Source: Candidatus Brachythrix odensensis (lineage in GTDB: Bacteria > Chloroflexota > Anaerolineae > J036 > Brachytrichaceae). From it: a DNA stretch of 64,000 nt. The notes beneath the pieces were generated by a model that was given only the letters and a program-made list of their open reading frames with translations, did not search any database and was not told the DNA's origin. Of this stretch, positions 7,774-15,591 are shown piece by piece. Where the stretch lies: contig JADKDT010000026.1 of NCBI GenBank assembly GCA_016714465.1, positions 310,001 to 374,000 on the forward strand. The letters are read 5' to 3'. Both the position numbers and the translations under genes were made by a program. The first letter of the stretch is position 1, and every line of letters begins with the position of its first letter.

Positions 7774-9426
7774 TCAGGGCTCGTAGACCAGGGGCGGGTT
7801 GCTGCGCAGCACCGTGGCGTCGGTGCTGAGCGCCATCATGGCCCCGCTCACCGCGGCGGTGATGGCCTCGCGCATCACCCCGGCCGCGTCGAGAATGCCG
7901 GCCTCGGGCATCCGCACGATCTCACCCCGCAGCGCGTTGACGCCGAAATCCTTCGAGCCGCGCTTCGCGTTGCGCGCGCGCACCTCGGCCAGCTTTGGCG
8001 CGGGGTCAATCCGTGCGTTGGACAGGATCCGCCGGAACGGGGCTTCGAGCGCGGTCGCCAGCGCGCGCGCGCCCCAGGCCAGCTCGGGATCGGTCTCGGC
8101 CAGCGCACTGGCGCGGGCTGAAACCGCCTGCGCGGCCGCAACAAGCCCGCCGCCGCCGCCAGGCAGCCAGCCCTCCTCGAGGGCGAGCGGCAGAATGCGC
8201 AACCCTTTGTCGGCCTTCTGGCGCAAGGACGCGCGCTCAGCCTCGGTGTGGGCGCCGATCTTGAGGGTGCCCAACTGGCCGATCAGGCGGGCGATCCGAA
8301 ATCGCGCATCATCCCGTTCGGCGTCGGGCAGGGCCCGATTGCGGGCGCGGCCATTGAGCGATCGGATGACCTTCTCGCGAACCGCCTGGCGCCCTTCGGC
8401 CGCGACGATGACATCCTCGGTTCCGGCGAAAACGCGAGTGGCCATGCCAATGTCGCTCCGCCCGAGCGCTTGGAGCCGCCCGCCCGCGTGCGGGGCAATG
8501 ACCGTTGCCCCGGTCAGTGCCGCCAGATCGTCGAAATCGGCCTCGCGCTGCGCCCCGGCCCGGCGCAGGTCGATGGCGACGGCCTGGATCTTCTTTTGCT
8601 GGGTGTTGGCGATCAGCGCGCCAAGCGCTTCGCCGCGCACCTCGTGGGCGAACAGGGCGACCCGAACCGGCGTGTCTCCGCCATCGGGCGCGAGCTCGAG
8701 CGCAAAACGGAGCAAAGGCTCCACCTGATCGAATTCAGTCACGTCGCCGTCAAACAGGGCGACGGCGCAGTTCGTGAGTGTCGCCTTGTGGGCGGCCGCA
8801 TCCGTGTAGAGGTGCGGCGACGAAATGCGGGCCTTCCAGCGCCCGCCTTCGTGGTAGTCGCGCTCAATGTACGGCGCGGCAAATTCCTCGACGTCAATGT
8901 GCGCGCCGTTGCCGAGGTTGTGGAACATCTCGCCCAGGGCAATGCTGAGGGGCTCCTCGCCGGTCGCGGTGAGGGCCAACCGGATCAGATCGCCGTAGTC
9001 GCGGACGGGGCGGGCCTGGCTGGCGATTGACGCGATGGCCGTCTGAAGCCCGGCCTCCGCGCCCGCCCGCAGGCGCATCGGATTCGCGCCTCCGGCGACG
9101 AGGCGGCGGCCCTCACGCAGGAGGGTCTGAGCGACCACGGCCGCGGTCGCACTGCCATCCCCGGCCCGCAGATGCACCCGCCACACGAGCTGGCGCAGCA
9201 GCATCGCGCCGACATCCTCGGCCCGATCGGGGAACTGCATCATCCGGCGGGCGAGCACGGCGGCATCGCTGACGAATTCCGGCCGGTTGGCCCGGCTGGT
9301 CAGGCTCTCGCTCAGGGCATGGCCCTGGCTCGGGCCAAGGGTGTAGGCGAGCAATTCGGCCAGGCGGTCAAAACCCCTGAATAGAGCGTCACCGGCGGCG
9401 GGGGCGAGAAGTACAGACGGTTGCAT
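7774..9426 (-). CDS. Divergent GroEL/Cpn60-like chaperonin paralogue
   Basis: A 550-residue protein that aligns along its length with Cpn60. Landmarks are YTLGP (GroEL VTLGP), GDGSATAAVVAQTLLREG (GroEL GDGTTTATVLAQ...), GGANPMRLRAG, LEEGWLPGGGGG (GroEL VEEGVVAGGG) and EAGILDAAGVMREAI (GroEL MGILDPTKVTR). The Asp of GDG is kept, as is the late GILD Asp. By hand alignment the catalytic Asp398 (in RVEDAL) becomes Lys (KADKGL), and the GroEL TKDG and LDKS regions are also altered. The C-terminus lacks the GGM tail. It is therefore probably a non-canonical or ATPase-impaired paralogue, not the housekeeping GroEL. No groES is adjacent. The ATG at 9426 avoids reading into the CACAAAG repeat. Confidence 0.78.
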   Translation of the reverse strand: MQPSVLLAPAAGDALFRGFDRLAELLAYTLGPSQGHALSESLTSRANRPEFVSDAAVLARRMMQFPDRAEDVGAMLLRQLVWRVHLRAGDGSATAAVVAQTLLREGRRLVAGGANPMRLRAGAEAGLQTAIASIASQARPVRDYGDLIRLALTATGEEPLSIALGEMFHNLGNGAHIDVEEFAAPYIERDYHEGGRWKARISSPHLYTDAAAHKATLTNCAVALFDGDVTEFDQVEPLLRFALELAPDGGDTPVRVALFAHEVRGEALGALIANTQQKKIQAVAIDLRRAGAQREADFDDLAALTGATVIAPHAGGRLQALGRSDIGMATRVFAGTEDVIVAAEGRQAVREKVIRSLNGRARNRALPDAERDDARFRIARLIGQLGTLKIGAHTEAERASLRQKADKGLRILPLALEEGWLPGGGGGLVAAAQAVSARASALAETDPELAWGARALATALEAPFRRILSNARIDPAPKLAEVRARNAKRGSKDFGVNALRGEIVRMPEAGILDAAGVMREAITAAVSGAMMALSTDATVLRSNPPLVYEP

Positions 9427-9471
9427 GACTAGAGGTTGAAGTGCCGGTGATCGCCTGATTCCCACAGTTGG

Positions 9472-9541
9472 TTCACCACAAAGGCACAAAGACACAAAGA
9501 AGACGGTGTTTTCCTTTGTGTCTTTGTGCCTTTGTGGTGAA
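9472..9541. repeat. 28 bp CACAAAG-type inverted repeat
   Basis: Arms 9472-9499 and 9514-9541 are exact complements built from degenerate CACAAAG units, with a 14-base loop. It lies 14 bases after the P450 stop. The arms are AT-richer than the surroundings. Peptides read from such DNA (SLCLCGE, TTKAQRHK) are familiar spurious annotations in many bacterial genomes. Confidence 0.75.
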
Positions 9542-9555
9542 AAACCCGGAGTGAC

Positions 9556-10785
9556 TCAGGCCGTGACCCACAGCGCATCGACCCCGCGCAGGGCGACGTC
9601 GCGCCGCCAGCGCGGCGGGCGGGCCGGGTCGAGCGCCAGGCGCGGGAAGCGGGCCAGCAATTGCCGCAGCGCGATCGGAATCTCCATGCGGGCCAGGGGC
9701 GCGCCCAGACAAAAGTGGATTCCGAAGCCAAACGCGCTGTGTTTGACCGCCGCGCGGTTGATGTCCAACGTGTCAGGCTCCGCGCACAAGGCCGGGTCGT
9801 GGTTGGCCGCTCCGATCATCCCCAGCACGATCTGGCCGGCCTGGATGCGATGCCCGCCGATGTCGACATCCTGTGTAACTCGGCGGGCGCTGCGTTGGAC
9901 CGAGGTGTCGTAGCGCAGCAGCTCCTCGAGCGCTTCTGGCAGGCGGGCGGGCTCGGCCTTGAGCTGGGCGAGCTGAGCCGGATGGCGCAGCAGCGCGATC
10001 AATCCATTGCACAGAGCGTGAGTGGTGGTCTCGTGCCCGGCGACAAACAGTGTGACGCAGGTGGAGACCAGCTCGTCGTCGCTGAGCGCGTCGCCCTGCT
10101 CGCGGGCGGCCATGAGGTGGCTGAGCACATCCACTTGCGGGTGGCGGCGATGATCTTCGATGAGATCCGCGAGATAGGCCCGGAAGTCGGCCAGCCCGCG
10201 CTGGGTGGCCAGGGTGATCTCGGGGTCGGGCTGGCCCGGGCGGGCGTGCAGGTTGTTGACGTCGAAGGCCCACTTGCGAAGCAGGTCGCGGTCAGCCGCT
10301 GGCGCCCCCAGCATAACGGCGATGATGGTCGCCGGCAGGGGATAGGCCAGGGCCTCCATTACGTCGAAGGCTGGTTTGCCCTCCACCGCGTTGAGCAACT
10401 CGGCCGTCATCGCCTCGAACTTGGGGCGCAGCGACTCGATCAGGCTCGGGGCGAAGGACTTGCTGACCAGGGCCCGCAGCCGGGTGTGGTCGGGCGGGTC
10501 GGAGTGGGTGAGCCCGACCGAGTAGTGCCGGCGCAGCAGGCCGACTTCGCTGCGGGCCGGCTCAGGCAGCCGGTCGAGTTGGGCCGATACGCGCCCGTGG
10601 CTGGAGAACGTTCTGGGATCGCGGTGGATGGCGACGACGTCCGCGTGGCGGGTCAGCACCCAGGCGTTCCAGGCCGCGCTCCAGTAGACCGGCGCCTCTT
10701 CTCGCAGGCGCCGGTAGATCGGATACGGGTTCTCGAAAAACTCGGGCGAGCCGAGCCGCGGGTCGAAGTTGGTCAACGTGAGCAC
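9556..10785 (-). CDS. Cytochrome P450
   Basis: A soluble bacterial P450 of 409 residues, the usual class I length. It has the I-helix oxygen-activation motif AGHETT (residues 249-254), the K-helix ExxR (EELLR, 287-291) and the heme loop FGFGIHFCLG (352-361) with Cys 359 as the axial ligand. It would hydroxylate or epoxidise an organic substrate using electrons from a ferredoxin and reductase, neither of which is encoded nearby. The GTG at 10785 was chosen because upstream codons run through the hairpin at 10788-10831, and it gives a normal N-terminus leading to NPYPIYRRLREEAPV. No Shine-Dalgarno sequence is evident. The substrate cannot be deduced. Confidence 0.92.
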   Translation of the reverse strand: MLTLTNFDPRLGSPEFFENPYPIYRRLREEAPVYWSAAWNAWVLTRHADVVAIHRDPRTFSSHGRVSAQLDRLPEPARSEVGLLRRHYSVGLTHSDPPDHTRLRALVSKSFAPSLIESLRPKFEAMTAELLNAVEGKPAFDVMEALAYPLPATIIAVMLGAPAADRDLLRKWAFDVNNLHARPGQPDPEITLATQRGLADFRAYLADLIEDHRRHPQVDVLSHLMAAREQGDALSDDELVSTCVTLFVAGHETTTHALCNGLIALLRHPAQLAQLKAEPARLPEALEELLRYDTSVQRSARRVTQDVDIGGHRIQAGQIVLGMIGAANHDPALCAEPDTLDINRAAVKHSAFGFGIHFCLGAPLARMEIPIALRQLLARFPRLALDPARPPRWRRDVALRGVDALWVTA

Positions 10786-10787
10786 TG

Positions 10788-10831
10788 TTTGGAATTGATA
10801 TCCCCGGCTAGCCGGGGATATCAACTCCAAA
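10788..10831. repeat. 21 bp hairpin with one mismatch
   Basis: Arms 10788-10808 and 10811-10831 pair around TA, giving CCGGCTAGCCGG at the tip. It starts 10 bases after the MalG-like gene stop and runs up to the P450 start codon. Confidence 0.65.
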
Positions 10832-10841
10832 ACCATTACGA

Positions 10842-11782
10842 CTACCGCCCGCCAAACCCCGTCGTCGCGATGCCCTCGACAAAGTAACGTTGGGCGACGA
10901 GGAACAGGATGATCATCGGGATAACCATGACCGTTGAGGCGGCAAAGACCAACTCCCACTGCGAGTTGTAGGTGTCGTTGAAGGCCCGCAAGGCCATCGA
11001 CAAGACCCAGTTGTCCTTGTTGTTCAGAAAAATCACCGGCTCGAGATAGCTGTTGTAGTGCTGGAACAGCGCGAACACGCCGACGCTGACGGTCGCGGGT
11101 CTGCCAGCGGGAGCAGGATCTTCCAGAAGATTGACCAACGGCTCGCGCCATCCATCACGGCCGCCTCTTCGAGCTCCATCGGGATGCCCTTGAAGAATTG
11201 GCGCATGAGGAACACATACAAGCCGGTTCCCGCCAGCCAGAATGGCACGATCAGGGGGAGCGGCGTGTCAAGCCAGGTCGGTCGATTCATCCACGGGAAG
11301 ATGTTGAGCAGTTCATTGCTGAACTTGGCCGCTTCGTTGGCGCCCAACATCGGCAGGTTGCGGAAGACGATGAAGCGCGGAATCAGCATCACGATATCGG
11401 GCAGAAGGGTGGTCGCCATCAACAGCGCGAACAGGATATCGCGCCCGGGAAAGCGGATGCGGGCAAGGCTGTAGCCGACCGCGGCCGACGAAAGCACGGC
11501 GCCGAGCACGGCCAGGCCGGTGATGACAAAGGTGTTGAAGGCGAAGCGCAGCATCGGCAGGGCAGGCGAGTTGAAGACTTCGAAGTAGTTGCGCCAACGC
11601 GGTTCTGCCGGAATCCACACAATGGGGTTGGCGAAGATCTCGGTGCTGGACTTTAGGGATGACGACACCATCCACAGCGTCGGCACGAGGAACGAAAACA
11701 CCGCGATCGACAGCGCGATCTGCAGGGCGCCCAGGCCGATGTACTCTCTGATCTTGCGGGGGGTGAGCGTTGTTTTTGTCAT
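10842..11782 (-). CDS. Carbohydrate ABC importer permease, MalG type, with apparent frameshift
   Basis: The second inner-membrane permease of a sugar-type (CUT1) ABC importer. The first frame from 11782 encodes five membrane spans and the EAA loop EEAAVMDGASRWSIFWKILL, which docks the ATPase. It then runs off-frame after LPLA near 11100. The remaining frame, ending at 10842, encodes PATVSVGVFALFQHYNSYL, the last span and the C-terminus YFVEGIATTGFGG, normal for MalG proteins. Adding one base near 11100 restores a typical product of about 313 residues. The ATG overlaps the stop of the MalF-like gene by 4 bases. No ATPase gene is present, so a shared MsmK-like ATPase is probably used. Confidence 0.83.
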
Positions 11783-12687
11783 TGCTCGTAATACACCCAC
11801 TTGCGCGAGGTGATGAACTGCACGAGGGTCAGGCCGAGGACAATGACGAACAACTCCCAGGCCAGGGCGCTGGCGTAGCCCATGTTGAAGAACCTGAAAC
11901 CCTGTCGGTAGATATTGAGCACAACGAAGAGCGTTGAATTCTCAGGCCCGCCCTCGGTCATGATGTCGGCCGGGATCCAGGACTGGAACGAGTTGATCAG
12001 GGCGATGATCGAGTTGTACAGGATCAACGGGGTCATGAGCGGGACCGTGACCGAGATCACCTGGCGCAGCTTGCCGGCCCCGTCAATGCTGGCCGCTTCG
12101 AGCAGCGATTGCGGGATGTTGCCCAGCCCGGCGATGAAGATCACCATCATCCGTCCGATGCTCCAGAAGGACATGAAGATAAAGGCCGGTTTGACCAGGT
12201 TGGTGTCGGACAGCCACTTCTGAGGCGGCACGCCAAAGATGCCCATCAAGTTGTTCATGATCCCGCTGTCTGGGTGAAAGACGCGCTGCCAGACCACGGC
12301 GCTGGCGACGACGGGGATGATGATTGGCAGATAAAACCCGGCCCGATAGAAATCGCGGAAGCGGACGCGCTGGGTGAGCGCCAGCGCAAGGGTGAACGCA
12401 ATCACGAGCTGGAATGGCACGGCGAAGACCGTGTAGTAGGCGCTGTTATAAAGACTCTTGAGCGCCAGTTCGTCGGTGAGCGCCTTCTGAATGTTGGCGA
12501 AGCCCACGAATACCGGCTCGCCGATGAGGTCCCACTTTTGGGCGGCCAGCCAGGCCGAATAGCCCATCGGGAAAAGGAAGAAGACCAGAAAACCAATGAT
12601 GAAGGGCAGGGCGAACATATAGCCGTCGAGCCATTCGCGGAGCTGCACTCGGGTGGGCGCACGGAAGAACGAAGATGTTGATGCCAT
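11779..12687 (-). CDS. Carbohydrate ABC importer permease, MalF type
   Basis: A 302-residue permease of the CUT1 sugar importer family with six membrane spans. The EAA motif is EAASIDGAGKLRQVISVTVPLMTPLI. The N-terminal span region is LPFIIGFLVFFLFPMGYSAW. The ATG at 12687 has AGGA 4 bases upstream and was preferred over a TTG at 12702. The gene is translationally coupled to the MalG-like gene by a 4-base overlap. The upstream binding-protein gene is separated from it by two hairpins, which may lower permease expression relative to the binding protein. Confidence 0.9.
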   Translation of the reverse strand: MASTSSFFRAPTRVQLREWLDGYMFALPFIIGFLVFFLFPMGYSAWLAAQKWDLIGEPVFVGFANIQKALTDELALKSLYNSAYYTVFAVPFQLVIAFTLALALTQRVRFRDFYRAGFYLPIIIPVVASAVVWQRVFHPDSGIMNNLMGIFGVPPQKWLSDTNLVKPAFIFMSFWSIGRMMVIFIAGLGNIPQSLLEAASIDGAGKLRQVISVTVPLMTPLILYNSIIALINSFQSWIPADIMTEGGPENSTLFVVLNIYRQGFRFFNMGYASALAWELFVIVLGLTLVQFITSRKWVYYEQ

Positions 12688-12723
12688 AGTCCTGAATCCC
12701 AAGAACCGCTAACAATACTGACC

Positions 12724-12781
12724 TCCCGAGACGATATTCCCCGTCCCGGCGTGCGCCGGGACGGGGAATATCGTCTCGGGA
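12724..12781. repeat. 28 bp perfect hairpin with GTCCCGGCG core
   Basis: Arms 12724-12751 and 12754-12781 are exact complements around TG. The core GTCCCGGCGTGCGCCGGGAC matches the copies at 47706 and 60376 except at the centre. It lies between the binding-protein and MalF-like genes. Confidence 0.72.
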
Positions 12782-12803
12782 ATCAGCCTTGCCATATGCG
12801 AGA

Positions 12804-12827
12804 AGGGGCGCACATTCGTGCGCCCCT
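12804..12827 (-). terminator. Hairpin after sugar-binding protein gene
   Basis: A 10 bp stem (12804-12813 with 12818-12827, four-base loop) lies 32 bases after the binding-protein stop on the same strand. It is followed by TTCTC, so it is a weak intrinsic terminator or attenuator. The larger hairpin at 12724 follows it. Confidence 0.55.
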
Positions 12828-12859
12828 CTTTACTGCAACTTGCGTCTATTCGGACGCGG

Positions 12860-14254
12860 TTATTTGTTGGCGGCCCAGTCCTCGTCGAGCAACTTGTTGA
12901 GCTTGGCGTCGACGTCGGCCAGGACCTCGCTCGCCTTCTTCGTGCCGGCGACCATCGGATCGTAGGCCGTCGGCTTGACGACCTCGGCCCACATCTTCGA
13001 GCGGGGAATGCCGCTGACGACGTCGAGCTGGGTGTTCTTGTTGGCCTCGATGAAGGCCTTCCCATTCTTCACTCCGAAACCGGCATCGGCGACGGTTGGG
13101 ATCCACCAGTCGTTGACCAGTTTCTGAATGCTCGGGATGCGGCCAGTGTTCGTCGCATAGATCTTCTGGCCCTCTTCGCCGCTGAAGTAGTTCGCCAGCG
13201 ACCAGCCGCCCTCGATGTTGTTGCTCTTGAGCACGGCGATGCCCTCGGACCAGCCGCGATGCGGGCGGCTGCCGTCGGCCTGCTTCGGCATGAGCACCAC
13301 GTCGAATTCGACATTCTTCTTGTCGTCGCGCAACTTCTGCGAGTTCAGCGACGGGAAGAACCACGGGCCCTCGTAGCGCATTGCGGTGTTGCCGGTTTGA
13401 AGCTGGTTGGCCCCGCCGGTCATGTCGGCTGAGGTCGGGGCGATTTTGTCCTTGTAGGCCCAGTCGACGACGACCTGCTGGAGCACCGCGGCGATTTCGG
13501 GCTGATTGAATTGGGCCTTCTTGGGGTCCATGATGTTGTCGAACTCGGTCTTGCCGGTGCCGCGGATCCAATGGATGTCGCGGAACCAGGAGTTGTTGGG
13601 CTGGATGCCCCACATCTTCTTGGCCGGGTTTGTCAACTTGCGGGCGATGTCGATGAACTGATCGTAGGTCCAATCGTCGGTCGGGAATGGGATACCGGCC
13701 TCCTGGAAGGGCTTCTTGGCGTAATACATCAACATCGTGGCAAGCTGCATCGGAATCATGTAGCGCTTGCCCTTGCGGATGGTGCTGTCATTCAGCGACT
13801 TGAGGTCGGGATAGGCCGCCTCGGCCTTGTCGCGCTTGATAAGATCGTCGATCGGCGCGAGCACACCCTTGTCGGCGTAGACCTGCCACTCCCAGCCCTG
13901 GAAGGAGGCGACCTGAGGCGGGGTGCCCCCGGCGATAGAGGTTTGCAGCTTCGGGTAGAAGTTGTTGTTGGGGTCCGTGATCGGCGTCAACGTCAACTGC
14001 ACATCGGGATATTTCTGCAAATACGTCTTCTGCAACGTCTCCCATGTGGCGATGTCGCCGGTGTCGCCCCACGCAAGGAATTCAACCTTGCCCGAGACTT
14101 TCGGCGGCGCGGCTGGGGCGGGAACGTTGGTTGCGGCCGGGGCGGCCGGCGCTGCGCCGGCGCAACTGGCCAAAGCGGCTGCGGCTGCGCCCTGGCCCGT
14201 CAGGACCAGAAACTTGCGCCGCGAGAGCACGGGCATCGTCATCTTGGACTTCAT
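12860..14254 (-). CDS. Extracellular solute-binding protein, family 1 (sugar importer)
   Basis: A 464-residue lipoprotein that would capture a sugar or oligosaccharide for the adjacent MalF/MalG-type importer. The N-terminus has a twin-arginine motif (SRRKFLVLTG, residues 11-20) and a lipobox ending at Cys 31 (ALASC), then an Ala/Pro-rich linker. The mature domain starts VEFLAWGDTG and has the family hallmarks TPPQVASFQGWEW and GNTAMRYEGPWFF. Tat export implies the protein may fold before secretion. AGGAGA lies about 9 bases before the ATG. A good promoter is at 14337-14364. The ligand is not predictable. Confidence 0.92.
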   Translation of the reverse strand: MKSKMTMPVLSRRKFLVLTGQGAAAAALASCAGAAPAAPAATNVPAPAAPPKVSGKVEFLAWGDTGDIATWETLQKTYLQKYPDVQLTLTPITDPNNNFYPKLQTSIAGGTPPQVASFQGWEWQVYADKGVLAPIDDLIKRDKAEAAYPDLKSLNDSTIRKGKRYMIPMQLATMLMYYAKKPFQEAGIPFPTDDWTYDQFIDIARKLTNPAKKMWGIQPNNSWFRDIHWIRGTGKTEFDNIMDPKKAQFNQPEIAAVLQQVVVDWAYKDKIAPTSADMTGGANQLQTGNTAMRYEGPWFFPSLNSQKLRDDKKNVEFDVVLMPKQADGSRPHRGWSEGIAVLKSNNIEGGWSLANYFSGEEGQKIYATNTGRIPSIQKLVNDWWIPTVADAGFGVKNGKAFIEANKNTQLDVVSGIPRSKMWAEVVKPTAYDPMVAGTKKASEVLADVDAKLNKLLDEDWAANK

Positions 14255-14336
14255 GAAATGCTTCTCCTATTTGGATTTGGTGCCTGAGCCCGCACAATCC
14301 TGCGAGCCCAGCATAGGCAGTTACGCCAATGCATGG

Positions 14337-14364
14337 ATTGTAATCCCGCGGATGACTGGGTCAA
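14337..14364 (-). promoter_or_regulatory. Sigma-70-type promoter of the sugar importer operon
   Basis: On the minus strand TTGACC (14364-14359) and TACAAT (14342-14337) are separated by 16 bases. The start would lie near 14330, giving a leader of about 75 bases before the binding-protein ATG. This is one of the best-matching promoters in the window. Confidence 0.65.
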
Positions 14365-14382
14365 CCCGAAAACAGCCCCAAT

Positions 14383-15591
14383 TCACTCGCCGGCCATCAA
14401 ATGCTCGAGCGTTTCCCGCGGCCGAATGATCCGGCAGGTTGCGCCGTCGACCATCACCTCGGGCGCGCGCGGCCGGGTGTTGTAGTTGGATGCCATGCTC
14501 ATTCCATAGGCGCCGGCATGCCCGAACGCAATCAACGCCCCGCGTTCCAGCATTGGCAGCTCGGCCTCATGGGCGAGGAAGTCGCCCGACTCGCACACCG
14601 GGCCGACAAGTTCGTATAGCAACGAGTTTCCCGGCTGTTTGACGCCAACAAGCGTGGGCATGTGCCGCGCCCCATACAGCGCCGGCCGGATCAAATCGTT
14701 CATCGCCGCGTCGACGATGGCGTAGTTCACGCCACCATTGTTTTTTGTATACAAAACCCGAGTGAGCAGCACCCCGGCGTCGGCGACGATGTAGCGGCCC
14801 GGCTCGAGATGAAGCTCAAGCCCGGCGGCCTTGATCAGGGGCAGAATCGCGGCCGCGATTTCACCCAGCGGCGCGCCGATCTGGTCGGGGGTGTAGGCCA
14901 CCCCGAAGCCACCGCCGATGTCCAACGTGTTAATGACAACGCCCAAGTCCCGAAATTCGGCAATCAGTCCGAGGGCGATCTGAACCGCCGCCACGTACGG
15001 TTCGGGCTCGGTCACCATCGAGCCGATATGAAAATGGATGCCCTCGACGCTGACGCCCGGGTAGTCGGCGTGGCGCCGGGCGATGTCCAGCGCGGTTTCG
15101 CGCTCGATGCCAAACTTGTTGCTCGCCTTGCCAGTCGTCATGTAGCTGTGGGTGTGGGCGTCGACGCCTGGGTTGATGCGCAGGGCGACCCGCTGCTTGC
15201 GGCCCAGGTGGCTGGCCAGATCGCTCAACACGCCGAGCTCCTGCGCGCTCTCGACGTTGATCCAGCCGATCCCGGCCAGCAGCGCCGCGGAAAGTTCTGC
15301 ATCCGTCTTGCCGACTCCGGCGAAGACGATGGTCTCGGGCGCCGCGCCGGCCCGCAGCGCCCGCTGCATTTCCCCGGCGCTCACCACATCGAAACCGGCG
15401 CCGAGCTCGCGCAACATGCGGAGCACGCTCAAATTGCCGTTGGCCTTTACCGCAAAGCAGATCATCAGCGGCGTGTCGCTGGCAAAGGCGCCCGAAATTG
15501 CGCGATAGTTTTCGCGGATGCGTTCGGCGTCATAGACATAGCACGGCGTGCCGATATCGCGGGCGATGTGGTCGAGTTGTTCCTGGTTCAT
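14383..15591 (-). CDS. lysA: Diaminopimelate decarboxylase
   Basis: A 402-residue PLP-dependent fold-III decarboxylase that converts meso-diaminopimelate to lysine. The PLP lysine is in CFAVKANGN (Lys 49). Other motifs are NKFGIE, GIHFHIGSM, DIGGGFG (phosphate binding), EPGRYIVADAG and the dimer-active-site CESGDFLA. Length and motifs are complete. The ATG overlaps the stop of the upstream DNA methyltransferase gene (ATGA), so translation is probably coupled. The far end of the operon includes the BTAD regulator and the DUF402-CinA gene. No other lysine gene is adjacent. Confidence 0.95.
   Translation of the reverse strand: MNQEQLDHIARDIGTPCYVYDAERIRENYRAISGAFASDTPLMICFAVKANGNLSVLRMLRELGAGFDVVSAGEMQRALRAGAAPETIVFAGVGKTDAELSAALLAGIGWINVESAQELGVLSDLASHLGRKQRVALRINPGVDAHTHSYMTTGKASNKFGIERETALDIARRHADYPGVSVEGIHFHIGSMVTEPEPYVAAVQIALGLIAEFRDLGVVINTLDIGGGFGVAYTPDQIGAPLGEIAAAILPLIKAAGLELHLEPGRYIVADAGVLLTRVLYTKNNGGVNYAIVDAAMNDLIRPALYGARHMPTLVGVKQPGNSLLYELVGPVCESGDFLAHEAELPMLERGALIAFGHAGAYGMSMASNYNTRPRAPEVMVDGATCRIIRPRETLEHLMAGE

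Noticed and set aside
8248..9030. Rightward open frames opposite the chaperonin-like gene
   Set aside because: Low-complexity Arg/Ala/Gly composition and no domain; the leftward frame aligns with Cpn60 over its full length.
9430..9545. Short proteins read from the CACAAAG repeat (SLCLCGE, TTKAQRHK)
   Set aside because: They are translations of a palindromic non-coding repeat, a familiar annotation artefact.
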